The notes below the pieces were generated by a model that searched no databases, was not told where the DNA came from, and worked only from the letters and a program-made list of their open reading frames with translations. A stretch of DNA of 64,000 nucleotides from positions 1 to 64,000 of the IMG/VR virus record IMGVR_UViG_3300037297_000078, one strand, 5' to 3'. The DNA is from a virus. Position numbers and translations under genes: made by a program. Shown in pieces: positions 47,341-57,028 of the stretch. Every line of letters begins with the position of its first letter. Position 1 is the first letter of the stretch.

Positions 47341-48648
47341 CTAGAGTCCAGCGATTGCAGTTGAAGCACTAATTTCGCTCAAGCTTCCAGCTCCAGAAAT
47401 AGTAGCCTGCATTGGCAGAGCAATCTCATTTGCTTTCACCGGAATGTTCTTCATAACACCGATGCCCAGGCCTTCGTCATAAACCGCAAAAGAGTATTTC
47501 TCTCTAAGTTTGTACTTAGTCATGTCAACAGACTTGTCGTCCCATTCGTCCACACTAACATCCTCTTCAACAACAAGAGCCCCAAGGCTATTCAAGTCGC
47601 AGATGATAATATCGCAAGTATTATTCGCCACATTATAAGGAGCAAAAGGAGTAACAATTGTCTGCAGCGGGAAGGGGAAATAACCCGGAATGCTTGGCCG
47701 ACTAGAAAGAGTAGGATCCATTGCTGTAAGAGCAGTTGCTGTAGCACTTGCCGCATTCCCACCAGGAGTGTACTGTCCAAAACCACCAGAACGACCACGA
47801 CGAGCCTGTGAAGAGTTCTGCCAAGGCAGAGACTGTCGCGCAACATTGGGATTGTTAAACCAAGCGCCCATATTTCCGGTATTCATAGCGATGATCCGTA
47901 GAACCGGATCCGCCATCCACATCGCCCAAGTTAAAGGATGAAGGATTAGAGCGTTAGGAATAAACCCCTGGAACATTACATGAGCATAAGCTTTAATAAG
48001 GTCTTCCATTCGCATGGAGCCGTTACCAGAACCATCAATAGCTCGACCAGTACAAACACCATGCACTGAAGTTGTAGGAGTCCTGTTATTAAAAAGCTCA
48101 ACACCCATGCCGGTAATATAGTTAAAACCTTTAACCTCTTTATGTCGATCAAGGGCTTTCCGTCCAGCCATAAGATGTAGGTTAACAATATCAAACATCG
48201 AATGTTTAATCATCTCTTCCGAGATCTTAAACGCTACACCACTCTTACCAACGGTGATTGTCTGAGAACCAGGAGCAATCTGGAGTTGGGTTTCTGGGTA
48301 AGGCTGTCCTTCTGCAATGTCATCTGCAACAATAGCGCCAATCGCAGGGAGGGTAATTCGCAAACCAGAAGTATAGTTTACCCTGTCAAGAATAGACGGA
48401 ATAATAGTCAGAGGCTCGACTGGTTCTCGAACGATCTCTTCAATAACCTGGGGAAGCCAGTGAGTCGCATTCGGAGTTGCGATAAGGTCACTTATTTCGA
48501 ATCGTTCAGAGACAACCTCATTCCAACCATTGTTCTTCCATGTGTCAATAAAAGAGCGGTTGGTCTCTTTAACCTTTGGGTCAGTAGGGCTTAGCTTTAC
48601 TGCGTCTCCAAAAGCAGCAGCATAAACCTCTTGTGTAAATTTACTCAT
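47341..48648 (-). CDS. Major capsid protein, HK97 fold (435 aa)
   Basis: Landmarks of HK97-type capsid proteins: an N-terminal helical arm, the beta-strand E-loop region (SGLRITLPAIGAIVADDIAE), the long spine helix (LHLMAGRKALDRHKEVKGF, ~155-175), and the P-domain strand with FIPNALILHPLTWAMWMAD (~230-250). It ends in beta-rich sequence. AGGAGG with 9-base spacing precedes the ATG, among the strongest sites in the window. It follows the protease/scaffold and capsid-associated genes and is followed by a terminator, as expected for the most expressed head gene. Confidence 0.85.
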   Translation of the reverse strand: MSKFTQEVYAAAFGDAVKLSPTDPKVKETNRSFIDTWKNNGWNEVVSERFEISDLIATPNATHWLPQVIEEIVREPVEPLTIIPSILDRVNYTSGLRITLPAIGAIVADDIAEGQPYPETQLQIAPGSQTITVGKSGVAFKISEEMIKHSMFDIVNLHLMAGRKALDRHKEVKGFNYITGMGVELFNNRTPTTSVHGVCTGRAIDGSGNGSMRMEDLIKAYAHVMFQGFIPNALILHPLTWAMWMADPVLRIIAMNTGNMGAWFNNPNVARQSLPWQNSSQARRGRSGGFGQYTPGGNAASATATALTAMDPTLSSRPSIPGYFPFPLQTIVTPFAPYNVANNTCDIIICDLNSLGALVVEEDVSVDEWDDKSVDMTKYKLREKYSFAVYDEGLGIGVMKNIPVKANEIALPMQATISGAGSLSEISASTAIAGL

Positions 48649-48665
48649 TGTGTGATGCCTCCTAT

Positions 48666-50075
48666 TTACTTCAGTAAATTAACCAGCACCATCTTGGTCG
48701 ATGCTGATGCATATGTTAGATTGTCTGTTCGGCCAGAAGTAGCTGTTCCTGGAGTTTGCATGTTAACTGCAGTCTCTCCCATAAAAGCAGTTGCTACTTT
48801 GTCTAAACCCCCACGAGGGAAAGTTTCAATTCCAACAACCTGACCAACAATACCTTCTACGTAATTCTGGACTGCTTTTTCAATCTGTAACGAAATAGCC
48901 GCATCTTCACCAGCGTCATCATAATCAGGATCTGCACTATAAAGAGCTTCGCTAGAGTCATATCCTTCTGCAGCCGAGATGTCCAAAACAGCCTTAATCA
49001 AGTTACTATTGTCGTCGTAAGTGAGAAAGTCTCCAGGACCAACGTCACCAAGAACACAAGCAAATGTCGAGAGTGTATTGCCAGTCCCTTCTGTCTGGTA
49101 GTGGTAGTAGGTAATGGTTGTAGTAGCAGCAACCCATGGACTAGGAACAGCGTCTCCACCAGATTCATAGAGGAAGATAACTCCCATTTTCTCGTCAACG
49201 AAATAATCCCCAGCTGCCCGGATAGCCCCAATGCTTCCAACTTCATTTACAAGACAACTAGAAGTAGAAGTCGACATCGGAGTCTGCGCGGTATTCGCAG
49301 AGATGGGATAATTAACAGTGACAAAGGCAACAACGTCGTCTCCAGCAGAAACTTCAGAAGCATAACGAGTTACCTCTGCAATTTGAGTTGAACTAAAGAA
49401 TCCAGTTGCTGAAGAATTTCGAGTAGTTGTCCCATCAAAAATATCCTCCATCAAGCCAGCTGCTCCACTAGTACGATCAGCAGTGGCTTCTGTTTCGGCA
49501 ATTGCCGGGAAGAGAGGATACTGAAGAATATAGTCAGCAGTACAAACCTGTTTCGCCTGGGGGTTATGATTGTTGAAACGGTAGGTTTTAGGATCGTTAG
49601 GATCTGAACCAGCCGCATTCAAAAAGTCATAAGAAGCAACCCCGATAGGCTTACTGATAAAATCAGTAGCTCGTTCAGTTGCTCGAATAAGACCTCTTTC
49701 TCGAAGAGCAGTTGTTACCTGAGTTTCAGTATAACTAGTCGCAGCAGCAACAGCCACTCCAGTTGTTAAGTCAGTAGTCTTTTCTGTAACGTCTGCTGCA
49801 GCATAAGTAAGAATGGTTGTGCTGGTCGCAGTGTTCCAGGTCTTTCGCAATCCAGCCGGTACATAGTGATTCTCGTTGTCTAGAGCAACAGCCTTACCAG
49901 TTGAGATTACAACATAAGCACCAACATCTTCTGTTTGTCGAGAAACCGGTAGCCACGCAGCTACAGTTGCATTTGAAAATAGCCGTTCCGACTCGGATTT
50001 CTCCACGACAGGAGTTAACCGAGTCATCCGGTCATAAACTTTGTGGTTAGCGGTAAATCCGCGATTAATTGTCAT
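48666..50075 (-). CDS. Capsid-associated / head stabilisation protein (469 aa)
   Basis: Beta-rich, Ala/Thr-rich protein (VAVAAATSYTETQVTTALRE; YFVDEKMGVIFLYESGGD) with a helical segment near the C-terminus (ISLQIEKAVQNYVEGIVGQV). Starts inside the last codons of the protease gene (11-base overlap; GGAGG before the ATG) and precedes the capsid gene by 17 bases. Genes in this slot often encode capsid decoration or vertex proteins. No family mark was recognised, so this is inferred from position. Confidence 0.6.
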   Translation of the reverse strand: MTINRGFTANHKVYDRMTRLTPVVEKSESERLFSNATVAAWLPVSRQTEDVGAYVVISTGKAVALDNENHYVPAGLRKTWNTATSTTILTYAAADVTEKTTDLTTGVAVAAATSYTETQVTTALRERGLIRATERATDFISKPIGVASYDFLNAAGSDPNDPKTYRFNNHNPQAKQVCTADYILQYPLFPAIAETEATADRTSGAAGLMEDIFDGTTTRNSSATGFFSSTQIAEVTRYASEVSAGDDVVAFVTVNYPISANTAQTPMSTSTSSCLVNEVGSIGAIRAAGDYFVDEKMGVIFLYESGGDAVPSPWVAATTTITYYHYQTEGTGNTLSTFACVLGDVGPGDFLTYDDNSNLIKAVLDISAAEGYDSSEALYSADPDYDDAGEDAAISLQIEKAVQNYVEGIVGQVVGIETFPRGGLDKVATAFMGETAVNMQTPGTATSGRTDNLTYASASTKMVLVNLLK

Positions 50076-52161
50076 TACTATTACCTCCTGAATTATCTTC
50101 TGTAGCGTCTTCCGCTATTTTCTCAAAAGTAATTTTGGTTGGATTTATTACTTCAATAGATACAAATTTATCATAGAGCCGATAGGCTTCAGTTTCATTT
50201 TTGTCTCGAAGGGCTTCCTCTATTCTTTTGATCGCGATCTGCTCCCTAGCAGTGAACTCTGGTTCTCCTTGATTATCAGGATGAACCGAAGGATCTCCTA
50301 CCTGCTCTCCTGATGGAGTATGATCCATTCCGTCAAAAAGCTTGTCAGAAATCTTCTCTAAATCAAAATTATCAGAAATCGTAATCTCTGCTCGTTCCAG
50401 ATCTGCCTGTTTAAGACTATCTTTTGCTTCGTCCAAAGACATCTTTCCTGAACCAGAAAGAACCTTCATTAATGAAAGCTTATCTCGTTTCAGGTCGTCT
50501 AGTTTTGCTCCGAGTAAAGCGTAGTCCGAAACCAGATTCTGATAGTCAGCTGCCTGAAGCCGAAATTCTTCTCGAAGAGCAACCACTTTAGAAGATAATT
50601 TATTAAGTTCGTCAGTAGTAAGTTCTTTTTCCGCTACAGCTTTGTCTTTGAGAGCATGAGCTTCTGCACAACTAGAGCACTCTCTAGGAAGCTTTTTCTT
50701 CCTGTCAATAAGTTCTGTCTCTGCCATAGAGAAAAGCAAAAGCATATCTTCGTCATTTAAGCTTTTAATTGCTTCGCATGTTGGTAAAACAAAATCATTT
50801 GTTGGTTCTTGATCATCAGGCTTGGTAGAATCTGAGCTGTCACATCCTAGTGATTTTGCTTTTCGATTTATACAAGCAAGAATACTAGTTTTATTGCCAG
50901 GTCCTTTATAACGGCCAAGAAGTCTCCGGGCTGCCGTTACATGGGCACAGTCATTAACTGGGAAACTCCTATTAGGGCCACAAAAAGCACTTGCTGGCAA
51001 ATCTTTTCGTTGCTTAGTGGAAAGTTTTGCATCTTCAAGTTCAAGAGAAACCAATTCTTTCTCTAGTTCCTCATAAACCTCATCCGCGTTAATTTCTTCT
51101 TCAGATGTTTCAAGATCATCAAGGATATATTCAATTGCAGTGTTGTTATCAATCTCTGCTTCTAGCTGATTAGGATAAACTCCATCCTTATCGACCATAG
51201 CCTCTATCTTAACTGCCATTGATTTTGCGTCTTCTTCCGACATTTCCGGTCGGAGATTCTTGATAACCTCGAAGACCTTCTGTTGAGAATCAGAAAGCTT
51301 CATTGGTTCCTCCTCGTCATTTTTAAGAACATAAGAAGCATCATCGCTAAAGATCTCCTTTCGGGCAATTTGATACTCCTTAATAGTTTTATCTGTGTCT
51401 CCCAAAGAGACTAGTGTTTCTTTCATATCACCGAATTTTATTTCGGTATCACTGTCTGCAGGATTTACTACAAGACTACATTCGTCATACAAATGTTTCC
51501 CAGGAACGATTACGCAAATAGCTCCGTTTGTTTTCTCTTCCTCGTCTTCATAATAAATCCTTCCTGGATAATGCTCACAATCATCTTTTGTAAGATTTGT
51601 GCCGCATTCTGAACAAAATACTAATCCAGGGGAATGGAAAGAAGTACTAACTTCGTCATACCTTCCGTCTTTAATTTGTTCAATGGTTTCGTTATCTAAA
51701 ATAAGACCTTTTAACTTTATATAGCCAAGTCCTTGAAAATCAGAAGACAACGGGACCCTACTTGCGATAAAATTTCGAACTGCCTTTAGTTTTACATCAA
51801 TAGGAAGTTCTTTATCGGTCATAATCTTGACATTAGGATCGTCTTTTAGACTATCTGGAATGTTAGAAACATATTCCGATCCAGTAATCTTACCAACTGG
51901 ATCAGACATCCCGTTGTGGTGTTTTAAGATTTTAGCCGGTTTCTTTCTGTTTATAAAAGAATCTGCCCCCTCTTCCATCAAAGAAGGAAGATACAAACGA
52001 AGGTTATGGTTTACTTTTCCTGAATTAGTTGCAACAAAAGTAACCTCCAGTCCTTTTTTCTTTTTTGAACTGGAAGCTTTAGAATCCTCAAACGCTTGAA
52101 AATCTTCTTGGGTGGGAGGAACCAACTCAAAAAAATCTCTAAATTGTGCAATTTGCGGCAT
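50065..52161 (-). CDS. Prohead protease fused to scaffold-like region (698 aa)
   Basis: Residues ~30-250 read as a herpesvirus/phage-type (S78/S80) prohead protease: KILKHHNGMSDPVGKITGSE gives the catalytic His, and YDEVSTSFHSPG the Ser. A cysteine/histidine cluster (CSECGTNLTKDDCEHYPG, ~180) is inserted after the serine and looks like a zinc knuckle. Residues ~395-450 match a small phage domain (LPASAFCGPNRSFPVND). The rest (~485-610) is coiled-coil, scaffold-like, with an acidic C-terminus. Protease and scaffold in one chain allow self-clearance of the prohead core. It lies between portal and capsid genes. Confidence 0.8.
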   Translation of the reverse strand: MPQIAQFRDFFELVPPTQEDFQAFEDSKASSSKKKKGLEVTFVATNSGKVNHNLRLYLPSLMEEGADSFINRKKPAKILKHHNGMSDPVGKITGSEYVSNIPDSLKDDPNVKIMTDKELPIDVKLKAVRNFIASRVPLSSDFQGLGYIKLKGLILDNETIEQIKDGRYDEVSTSFHSPGLVFCSECGTNLTKDDCEHYPGRIYYEDEEEKTNGAICVIVPGKHLYDECSLVVNPADSDTEIKFGDMKETLVSLGDTDKTIKEYQIARKEIFSDDASYVLKNDEEEPMKLSDSQQKVFEVIKNLRPEMSEEDAKSMAVKIEAMVDKDGVYPNQLEAEIDNNTAIEYILDDLETSEEEINADEVYEELEKELVSLELEDAKLSTKQRKDLPASAFCGPNRSFPVNDCAHVTAARRLLGRYKGPGNKTSILACINRKAKSLGCDSSDSTKPDDQEPTNDFVLPTCEAIKSLNDEDMLLLFSMAETELIDRKKKLPRECSSCAEAHALKDKAVAEKELTTDELNKLSSKVVALREEFRLQAADYQNLVSDYALLGAKLDDLKRDKLSLMKVLSGSGKMSLDEAKDSLKQADLERAEITISDNFDLEKISDKLFDGMDHTPSGEQVGDPSVHPDNQGEPEFTAREQIAIKRIEEALRDKNETEAYRLYDKFVSIEVINPTKITFEKIAEDATEDNSGGNSNDN

Positions 52162-52176
52162 ATGTTTTAAAACTCC

Positions 52177-54300
52177 TTAGCTCGAATTCCTCACTTTATG
52201 TCCACAAGATGGATGGAAAGGAGGTAACTCTTTAAAAATTATAGCATTGTTGTCTTTATATTTCAAAATAGAGCTAGCACAAAGCTGACAGTCATTATTT
52301 TCTGCTGCTTCAAAGTCTATTTCTACTCCTTTTTGTTCAAGACCAATTGCTAGCCCGTAGTTAAAACATCTCTTTATTTCGCAGTCTTCAATTTGTGACA
52401 CTCGTCTTGAATGCGCATCAAAAACCCATTTTGTAAAGGTGACGTCTTCCTGTTTGAATAAGATATCTTGTTCAGTATTTCTAATTAACGAAGAATAAAG
52501 ATCTTTTTGAAGTTTATTTAAATAAAAATCAAGCTGTTGTCTAATACTAAAATAAACATTATGTAGTTCTACCTCTGTAATGTCTTGATTCGTTAACTGA
52601 TAGCCGGAATAAAAAGATTGCCGACAAACAGAAAATAAGTTTTGGTTTGCTTTTAAGAAATATCGATCTAATACTGCCTTAGAAGAACTTTCTGTAAATG
52701 TTCCTGTTTGGATAGCAGTAATTATTTCTTTTCTGGCTGAAGAAAATGCAGTTGATAATGGAAGTTTTTTAGACTGGATTATTGGATAAACTGAAGAATA
52801 ATCAGCGAAATCTTTATTTAACTTCGCTGATGGACGAGAACCTGTTTGGTTGGCAGGTTTGTTTTTGTTTTCAACTGCATTCCCTCCAGCAGATTTTGTA
52901 TTGTTCGCTTTCGTTCTTGACTTCGTCTCTTCCTTTGATTCAGGAGTTCCTGGCTCATCAAGAGACTGTAGGAGAATCTTATCTCTCTCAATAATCCCAT
53001 AATTAGTTTCAGCCCAATCTCCATCTCCAGTAGAGAGCCAGCCATTCCCTTCAAACGGCTTCCTGCCTGCACCTGTTCGAAGCTCAGAATGAGTAATTCC
53101 GTTCTTGAGAAACATATCCATTAAGTGATTTTCTTTAGCTTGGCGGGCCTCTAAATCAATTTCATTGAATTTTAAGAACACTAAATTATCATCTTGTAAT
53201 AATGAGTCTACAGGGAAAGTCGACTCTAACAGAAGCTCTAAGATTACTTCTAAGAAGAAAAGAGCACCAAAGTCTTTTTGATCTGATTTTGTGTCGTCAA
53301 TTAAATTTCTACTAAGAGTTTGCGCAGTAGATCTTGACGCCCCTGCTCCTTCTCCCATATCAACAGAGGAGACTCCAAGCCCAGTAAAGATACGTTGTTT
53401 AAAATGAGCAATTATTTTATCTACTGGGAATGGAGCTGGAGAAGTTTCAACTGCTTTGATCTCGTGTCTTTCCGAAGTAACCCAACAACCATCTGCTGGC
53501 ATCATGGCGACTTCTAAAGACACTTTATCTACTTCACTACTTCCGTCTGCCAGAAGTGTTGCCGGAGCGTCCGTTGTCCCCACCTTGTAATGAAACAGAG
53601 GAAAGAGGTGATTGTGAAGAAGTAATTCCAGATCTTCTTCTATTCTCCTAAGAGCCCGAATGTCATCTTTTACTGGAGTTAAGATAGGAGTTCCTACAGA
53701 AAATCCTTCCCTTCGATCAAAATAAAAATGAATAACATCTTCTGGCTGAAACTCAATTCTATTTTTGCCACGGATAACTTGTTGGTATTTTAAGATCTTT
53801 CCATATTCGTCACGTTTGATTTGAACTGTTTCCGGCGGTAAAAGAAAATACCCAGCAATCGGATCAAGTTTCTTTTTTCCTATATATCGGACTCTCCCTG
53901 CTGAAGCTTTATAATTACGAACTTTTACCCAAAATGCGTTAGAACATCTAATCAAAGAAGAGACTGTTTCCGAAACAAGAATCGGCATTGGTTTCTTTGT
54001 CGCCAATTCCATCTGAAGAAATCTTTGTTGTATATATTTTGATCTTTCAGGATTCTCTGAAACAAATTCGTAACCTTCTTTTGTAAATAAATTTTTCTTT
54101 ACTCTAAAGGCTCGCCGAGCATAAGAATCAACATCAACAATTCGACCACATTCAGCTAGATTCCATTCAGGCGATTCCCAAGTTTGGTTTGGCTCTCTAC
54201 CTCGTTTCTGGTTTCGAGTATAAACCTTAACAGGAGAAGGAATTGTTTTTACATTAAGATCTAGCTGCTTCCCTTTTTGTGGTTTTTTATCGTCTGGCAT
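52177..54300 (-). CDS. Portal protein fused to MuF-like head-morphogenesis domain (707 aa)
   Basis: Residues ~90-420 carry portal landmarks: GYFLLPPETVQIKRDEYGKI, IEFQPEDVIHFYFDRREGFS-like sequence, ALRRIEEDLELLLHNHLFPL and the clip/stem region with GAGASRSTAQTL. From ~480 to the end is a helical domain ending with CQLCASSI ... ELPPFHPSCGHKVR, the Cys/His signature of SPP1 gp7/MuF-type proteins. Two usually separate genes thus appear fused. The portal is the DNA channel; MuF domains are carried into the head and may be injected. One-base overlap with the preceding gene. Confidence 0.82.
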   Translation of the reverse strand: MPDDKKPQKGKQLDLNVKTIPSPVKVYTRNQKRGREPNQTWESPEWNLAECGRIVDVDSYARRAFRVKKNLFTKEGYEFVSENPERSKYIQQRFLQMELATKKPMPILVSETVSSLIRCSNAFWVKVRNYKASAGRVRYIGKKKLDPIAGYFLLPPETVQIKRDEYGKILKYQQVIRGKNRIEFQPEDVIHFYFDRREGFSVGTPILTPVKDDIRALRRIEEDLELLLHNHLFPLFHYKVGTTDAPATLLADGSSEVDKVSLEVAMMPADGCWVTSERHEIKAVETSPAPFPVDKIIAHFKQRIFTGLGVSSVDMGEGAGASRSTAQTLSRNLIDDTKSDQKDFGALFFLEVILELLLESTFPVDSLLQDDNLVFLKFNEIDLEARQAKENHLMDMFLKNGITHSELRTGAGRKPFEGNGWLSTGDGDWAETNYGIIERDKILLQSLDEPGTPESKEETKSRTKANNTKSAGGNAVENKNKPANQTGSRPSAKLNKDFADYSSVYPIIQSKKLPLSTAFSSARKEIITAIQTGTFTESSSKAVLDRYFLKANQNLFSVCRQSFYSGYQLTNQDITEVELHNVYFSIRQQLDFYLNKLQKDLYSSLIRNTEQDILFKQEDVTFTKWVFDAHSRRVSQIEDCEIKRCFNYGLAIGLEQKGVEIDFEAAENNDCQLCASSILKYKDNNAIIFKELPPFHPSCGHKVRNSS

Positions 54301-56216
54301 TAAGATAGCCTCTCCTCATATTCTGAAATCCACCGTCTGGCCTCACTAAGTTGATCTGCTGACAGATCTTTTAGACAGTTCTTTACTATAATACCTGATT
54401 TTTCAGTTTCTTGCTCGTTTTCTTCATCTTTCTGGTTAGTTATGTCTCCTGTATCAACTCCACCATCAATAGTATCAGTAGAACCAGTTGAAGAATCTGT
54501 ATTGTCAATTACTTCAGGTGGAGGATCGTTCCCTGGAGGAGTTATCCGAATATCGCCATTATCCAAGACTTCAAATTTTGTATCAGAGTATTTATTAAGA
54601 GAATTTTCGAAGATATATCTCATTTGAGCAATGTCTAAATTTGAATTCATTCCGCATTGGAGTCCGTTTTTAGACCAAGCCTGTAAGATAGATTTTATTA
54701 ATATAATTAGCTTTACAATTTGGGATCTCATAACAGCAGATCCAGTTTTCTTTTGCATCCACCCAACATCAGTTCCCAACAAGTCATAAATCATTTGGGT
54801 AATATACGTAAACCAATCATCTACATATTGGATTCCCATTTGTAGTATATTTCTTAACTGAACAATACTATTTACTACTGGGGCTGGGTTAAAATAGGCT
54901 TCTGAATCTAACACTCTTGCTTGCTTTTCTGGAGGATAATATTCATCTCCAAAACGATATCCCTTAGCGTATTTTTCAGAATTAGGAATTTCGTCATTAC
55001 TCCATAAAGTACCATCTCGAAGAGGTCTTTGATTGGGAATTACAGGAGAATTTGCTATTTGTTTTCTATATCTTTCTTGTCTTTTGGCTTCCCATTCGGC
55101 ATTTCTTTTTGCTCGTTCTTCAGGAGACATTGTTGGATTCCATGCTTCCGACATCTCGTCTTGAGACATTTCGATTTCTTCGTCTGGCCATTCAGGAGGA
55201 GAATTCTTATACTTTTCGGCTCTTAATAATTGAAGTCTATCTTGTTCGGATGGAGACCATCCGCCAGTAATCCCTGCTCTATCATCTGTAGAAGCAAAGA
55301 TCGTTTGCCCGGCTTCGCCTAAAATCCCTAAGTCTGCTTCTGTACTAATTCTTGCTTCTTGGAAGGGAATCTTGAATTGTTGAGCAGTAATGATTGTTTC
55401 ATTAATGTGATCTACAACACAAATCATCGGTCCCAAAATTAACTGAATCCACTTATCTAACCATTGAGATAAAGCATTTAAGAAAGGAGACAAGATTGGA
55501 CCAACAAGACTAACTATAAAATCTAAGTTAAATTTTACATCTAGATTCATCTTTGCAAGTACTTGTGTTAACAAGGCAAGCATTGCTAATAAATCTTGAG
55601 GACAAATAGACGACAATAAATTTAAGAGTTCACAAATATCTATATAATCGCCAGGATTATTAAACAAATCAGCAATCTGTTGAAGAAGATCACTTCTAAT
55701 CTTTATGTTTAATAGATGGACTTCCAGTAAATCTCCGCTAGGTAATAGGTTGTCTAAATCCAAAAGCCTATCAAAGCAAGGAACACATTCTGTTATTAAC
55801 TTTCCAATATTTTTTGCTCGCTCTTCAGCCGACGCATCTGAACCGAAAATAGAAGTATAGTCAAAATCTTGTTCTTTTGAGCGCAAACCATTCATAAAAG
55901 AATTTGGATTATCAAGAGCGTTATTCCAAAAGTTTAAATTTTCATTAGAGTCTTGTTTTGCATTAGTATAAAACGGATCATAAGTTGGCTGCCCGGCAGA
56001 CTGATGAATACCTGGATAGTAGTTCATCTGTTCTTGAACTCGTTGAGAAAAGTTCCTAGTAGAATAAACGTCTTTGTAAGATGGAGCTAAAACATAATTT
56101 TCTTTAACTTGATCGGTAGACTTTTTCTCAAAAGCACCAATAACCAAAGTATAATCGTGCGCTGCACGAGGGTTATTTAAGTTTACCTTTACGGCCGAAT
56201 CGTCAATAAGAGCCAT
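54300..56216 (-). CDS. Large head-region virion protein with hydrophobic helices (638 aa)
   Basis: Not recognised. Residues ~185-290 contain a string of strongly hydrophobic helices (DLLAMLALLTQVLAKMNLDV; FIVSLVGPILSPFLNALSQW; LILGPMICVVD), and another near 510-530 (IVKLIILIKSILQAW). The central part (~340-420) is charged and helical; the C-terminus has a Thr/Asp/Gly-rich linker before a final helix. Immediately before the portal gene with one-base overlap. It may be an internal head or ejection protein able to meet membranes. Membrane role is inferred from hydrophobicity only. Confidence 0.65.
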   Translation of the reverse strand: MALIDDSAVKVNLNNPRAAHDYTLVIGAFEKKSTDQVKENYVLAPSYKDVYSTRNFSQRVQEQMNYYPGIHQSAGQPTYDPFYTNAKQDSNENLNFWNNALDNPNSFMNGLRSKEQDFDYTSIFGSDASAEERAKNIGKLITECVPCFDRLLDLDNLLPSGDLLEVHLLNIKIRSDLLQQIADLFNNPGDYIDICELLNLLSSICPQDLLAMLALLTQVLAKMNLDVKFNLDFIVSLVGPILSPFLNALSQWLDKWIQLILGPMICVVDHINETIITAQQFKIPFQEARISTEADLGILGEAGQTIFASTDDRAGITGGWSPSEQDRLQLLRAEKYKNSPPEWPDEEIEMSQDEMSEAWNPTMSPEERAKRNAEWEAKRQERYRKQIANSPVIPNQRPLRDGTLWSNDEIPNSEKYAKGYRFGDEYYPPEKQARVLDSEAYFNPAPVVNSIVQLRNILQMGIQYVDDWFTYITQMIYDLLGTDVGWMQKKTGSAVMRSQIVKLIILIKSILQAWSKNGLQCGMNSNLDIAQMRYIFENSLNKYSDTKFEVLDNGDIRITPPGNDPPPEVIDNTDSSTGSTDTIDGGVDTGDITNQKDEENEQETEKSGIIVKNCLKDLSADQLSEARRWISEYEERLS

Positions 56217-56602
56217 TATAGTCCTGATGTTTGCTCAATAGGAGCTGTTTGTGCTTTTATTTCAACATAACCACGTTCTTTTTCGGCTTTCCGGCGCTGC
56301 TCTAGTAATCTAGATCCAGCACTTGGTTGAGATCCATTATAAATAGGAGAAGTGTTTCCCTTGCCTGTCCCAGTGCCTTTACCAATACCAGTTCCTGTAC
56401 CACTTGCTGGAACAACTTGAACCGCTGTATTAACAAGAGTATCTACCGAAGTCGTAACCGGTAAATTAGATGTCTGCATCATTTGTTTTGCGTCTTCTCT
56501 AGTAATAAAATCTTCTAGTATTTTTGAGAAAAGCTTCCCGTAAATTATCACTCCGTCACTTTCATCTATTTGAGATAGATCTATTTCTGAAAAAACCATC
56601 AT
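56216..56602 (-). CDS. Small head-region protein with Gly/Thr repeats (128 aa)
   Basis: ATG at 56602 chosen; the in-frame TTG at 56611 sits too close to the AAAGGAG site, which fits the ATG at 10-base spacing. A short repeat stretch (GTGTGIGKGTGTGKGN, ~75-90) is a flexible linker between an acidic N-terminal part and a basic C-terminal part. Function unknown. One base separates it from the preceding stop. Confidence 0.6.
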   Translation of the reverse strand: MMVFSEIDLSQIDESDGVIIYGKLFSKILEDFITREDAKQMMQTSNLPVTTSVDTLVNTAVQVVPASGTGTGIGKGTGTGKGNTSPIYNGSQPSAGSRLLEQRRKAEKERGYVEIKAQTAPIEQTSGL

Positions 56603-56603
56603 T

Positions 56604-57026
56604 TTAAACAATCTCCTTTGTCGGGATTGGCGTTGCTGCAGAATTATTTAAATCAGCCAGAGCCTCTATGCACTTTTGATAATGTTGGAAAGTAATTACT
56701 TCTCCTTGTCCAAAAATTCGGACCATTGCTTCCATTACTCGCAAATCTGTCTTTTTGTCTAAAGTAACAGAAACATCTTTACATCTCTCTGTAATCTCTG
56801 CTTCTAATCTCAAACATTCATTTATGATGTTTGAATACCCATCGATAACTTCTTGAGATTTTCTTCTTCGATCTTCAATACTGTTCCGCTCAACAGTTTC
56901 TTCTGAAGATTCTTTTACGTAAGGTAATAAAACTTCTCTAGGTTTTTTTGGAACCCAGGTTACTGCACCAGCTGCATTCAGAATGTCTTTATCGTCCGGA
57001 TTTAATAATGTTTTTAAATCACTCAT
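56604..57026 (-). CDS. Small helical head-region protein (140 aa)
   Basis: Mostly helical with a charged coiled-coil-like middle (RRRKSQEVIDGYSNIINECL). No recognised family. Lies between a small beta protein and the linker protein downstream of terminase. A small-terminase role cannot be excluded, but no helix-turn-helix was recognised. Confidence 0.6.
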   Translation of the reverse strand: MSDLKTLLNPDDKDILNAAGAVTWVPKKPREVLLPYVKESSEETVERNSIEDRRRKSQEVIDGYSNIINECLRLEAEITERCKDVSVTLDKKTDLRVMEAMVRIFGQGEVITFQHYQKCIEALADLNNSAATPIPTKEIV

Positions 57027-57028
57027 GG

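Noticed and set aside
48202-48594. 130-codon plus-strand ORF
   Set aside because: Antiparallel shadow of the major capsid gene, no ribosome site, and composition unlike phage proteins here. Other plus-strand ORFs such as 29491-29823, 27763-28089, 44450-44800 and 49101-49391 were rejected for the same reasons.
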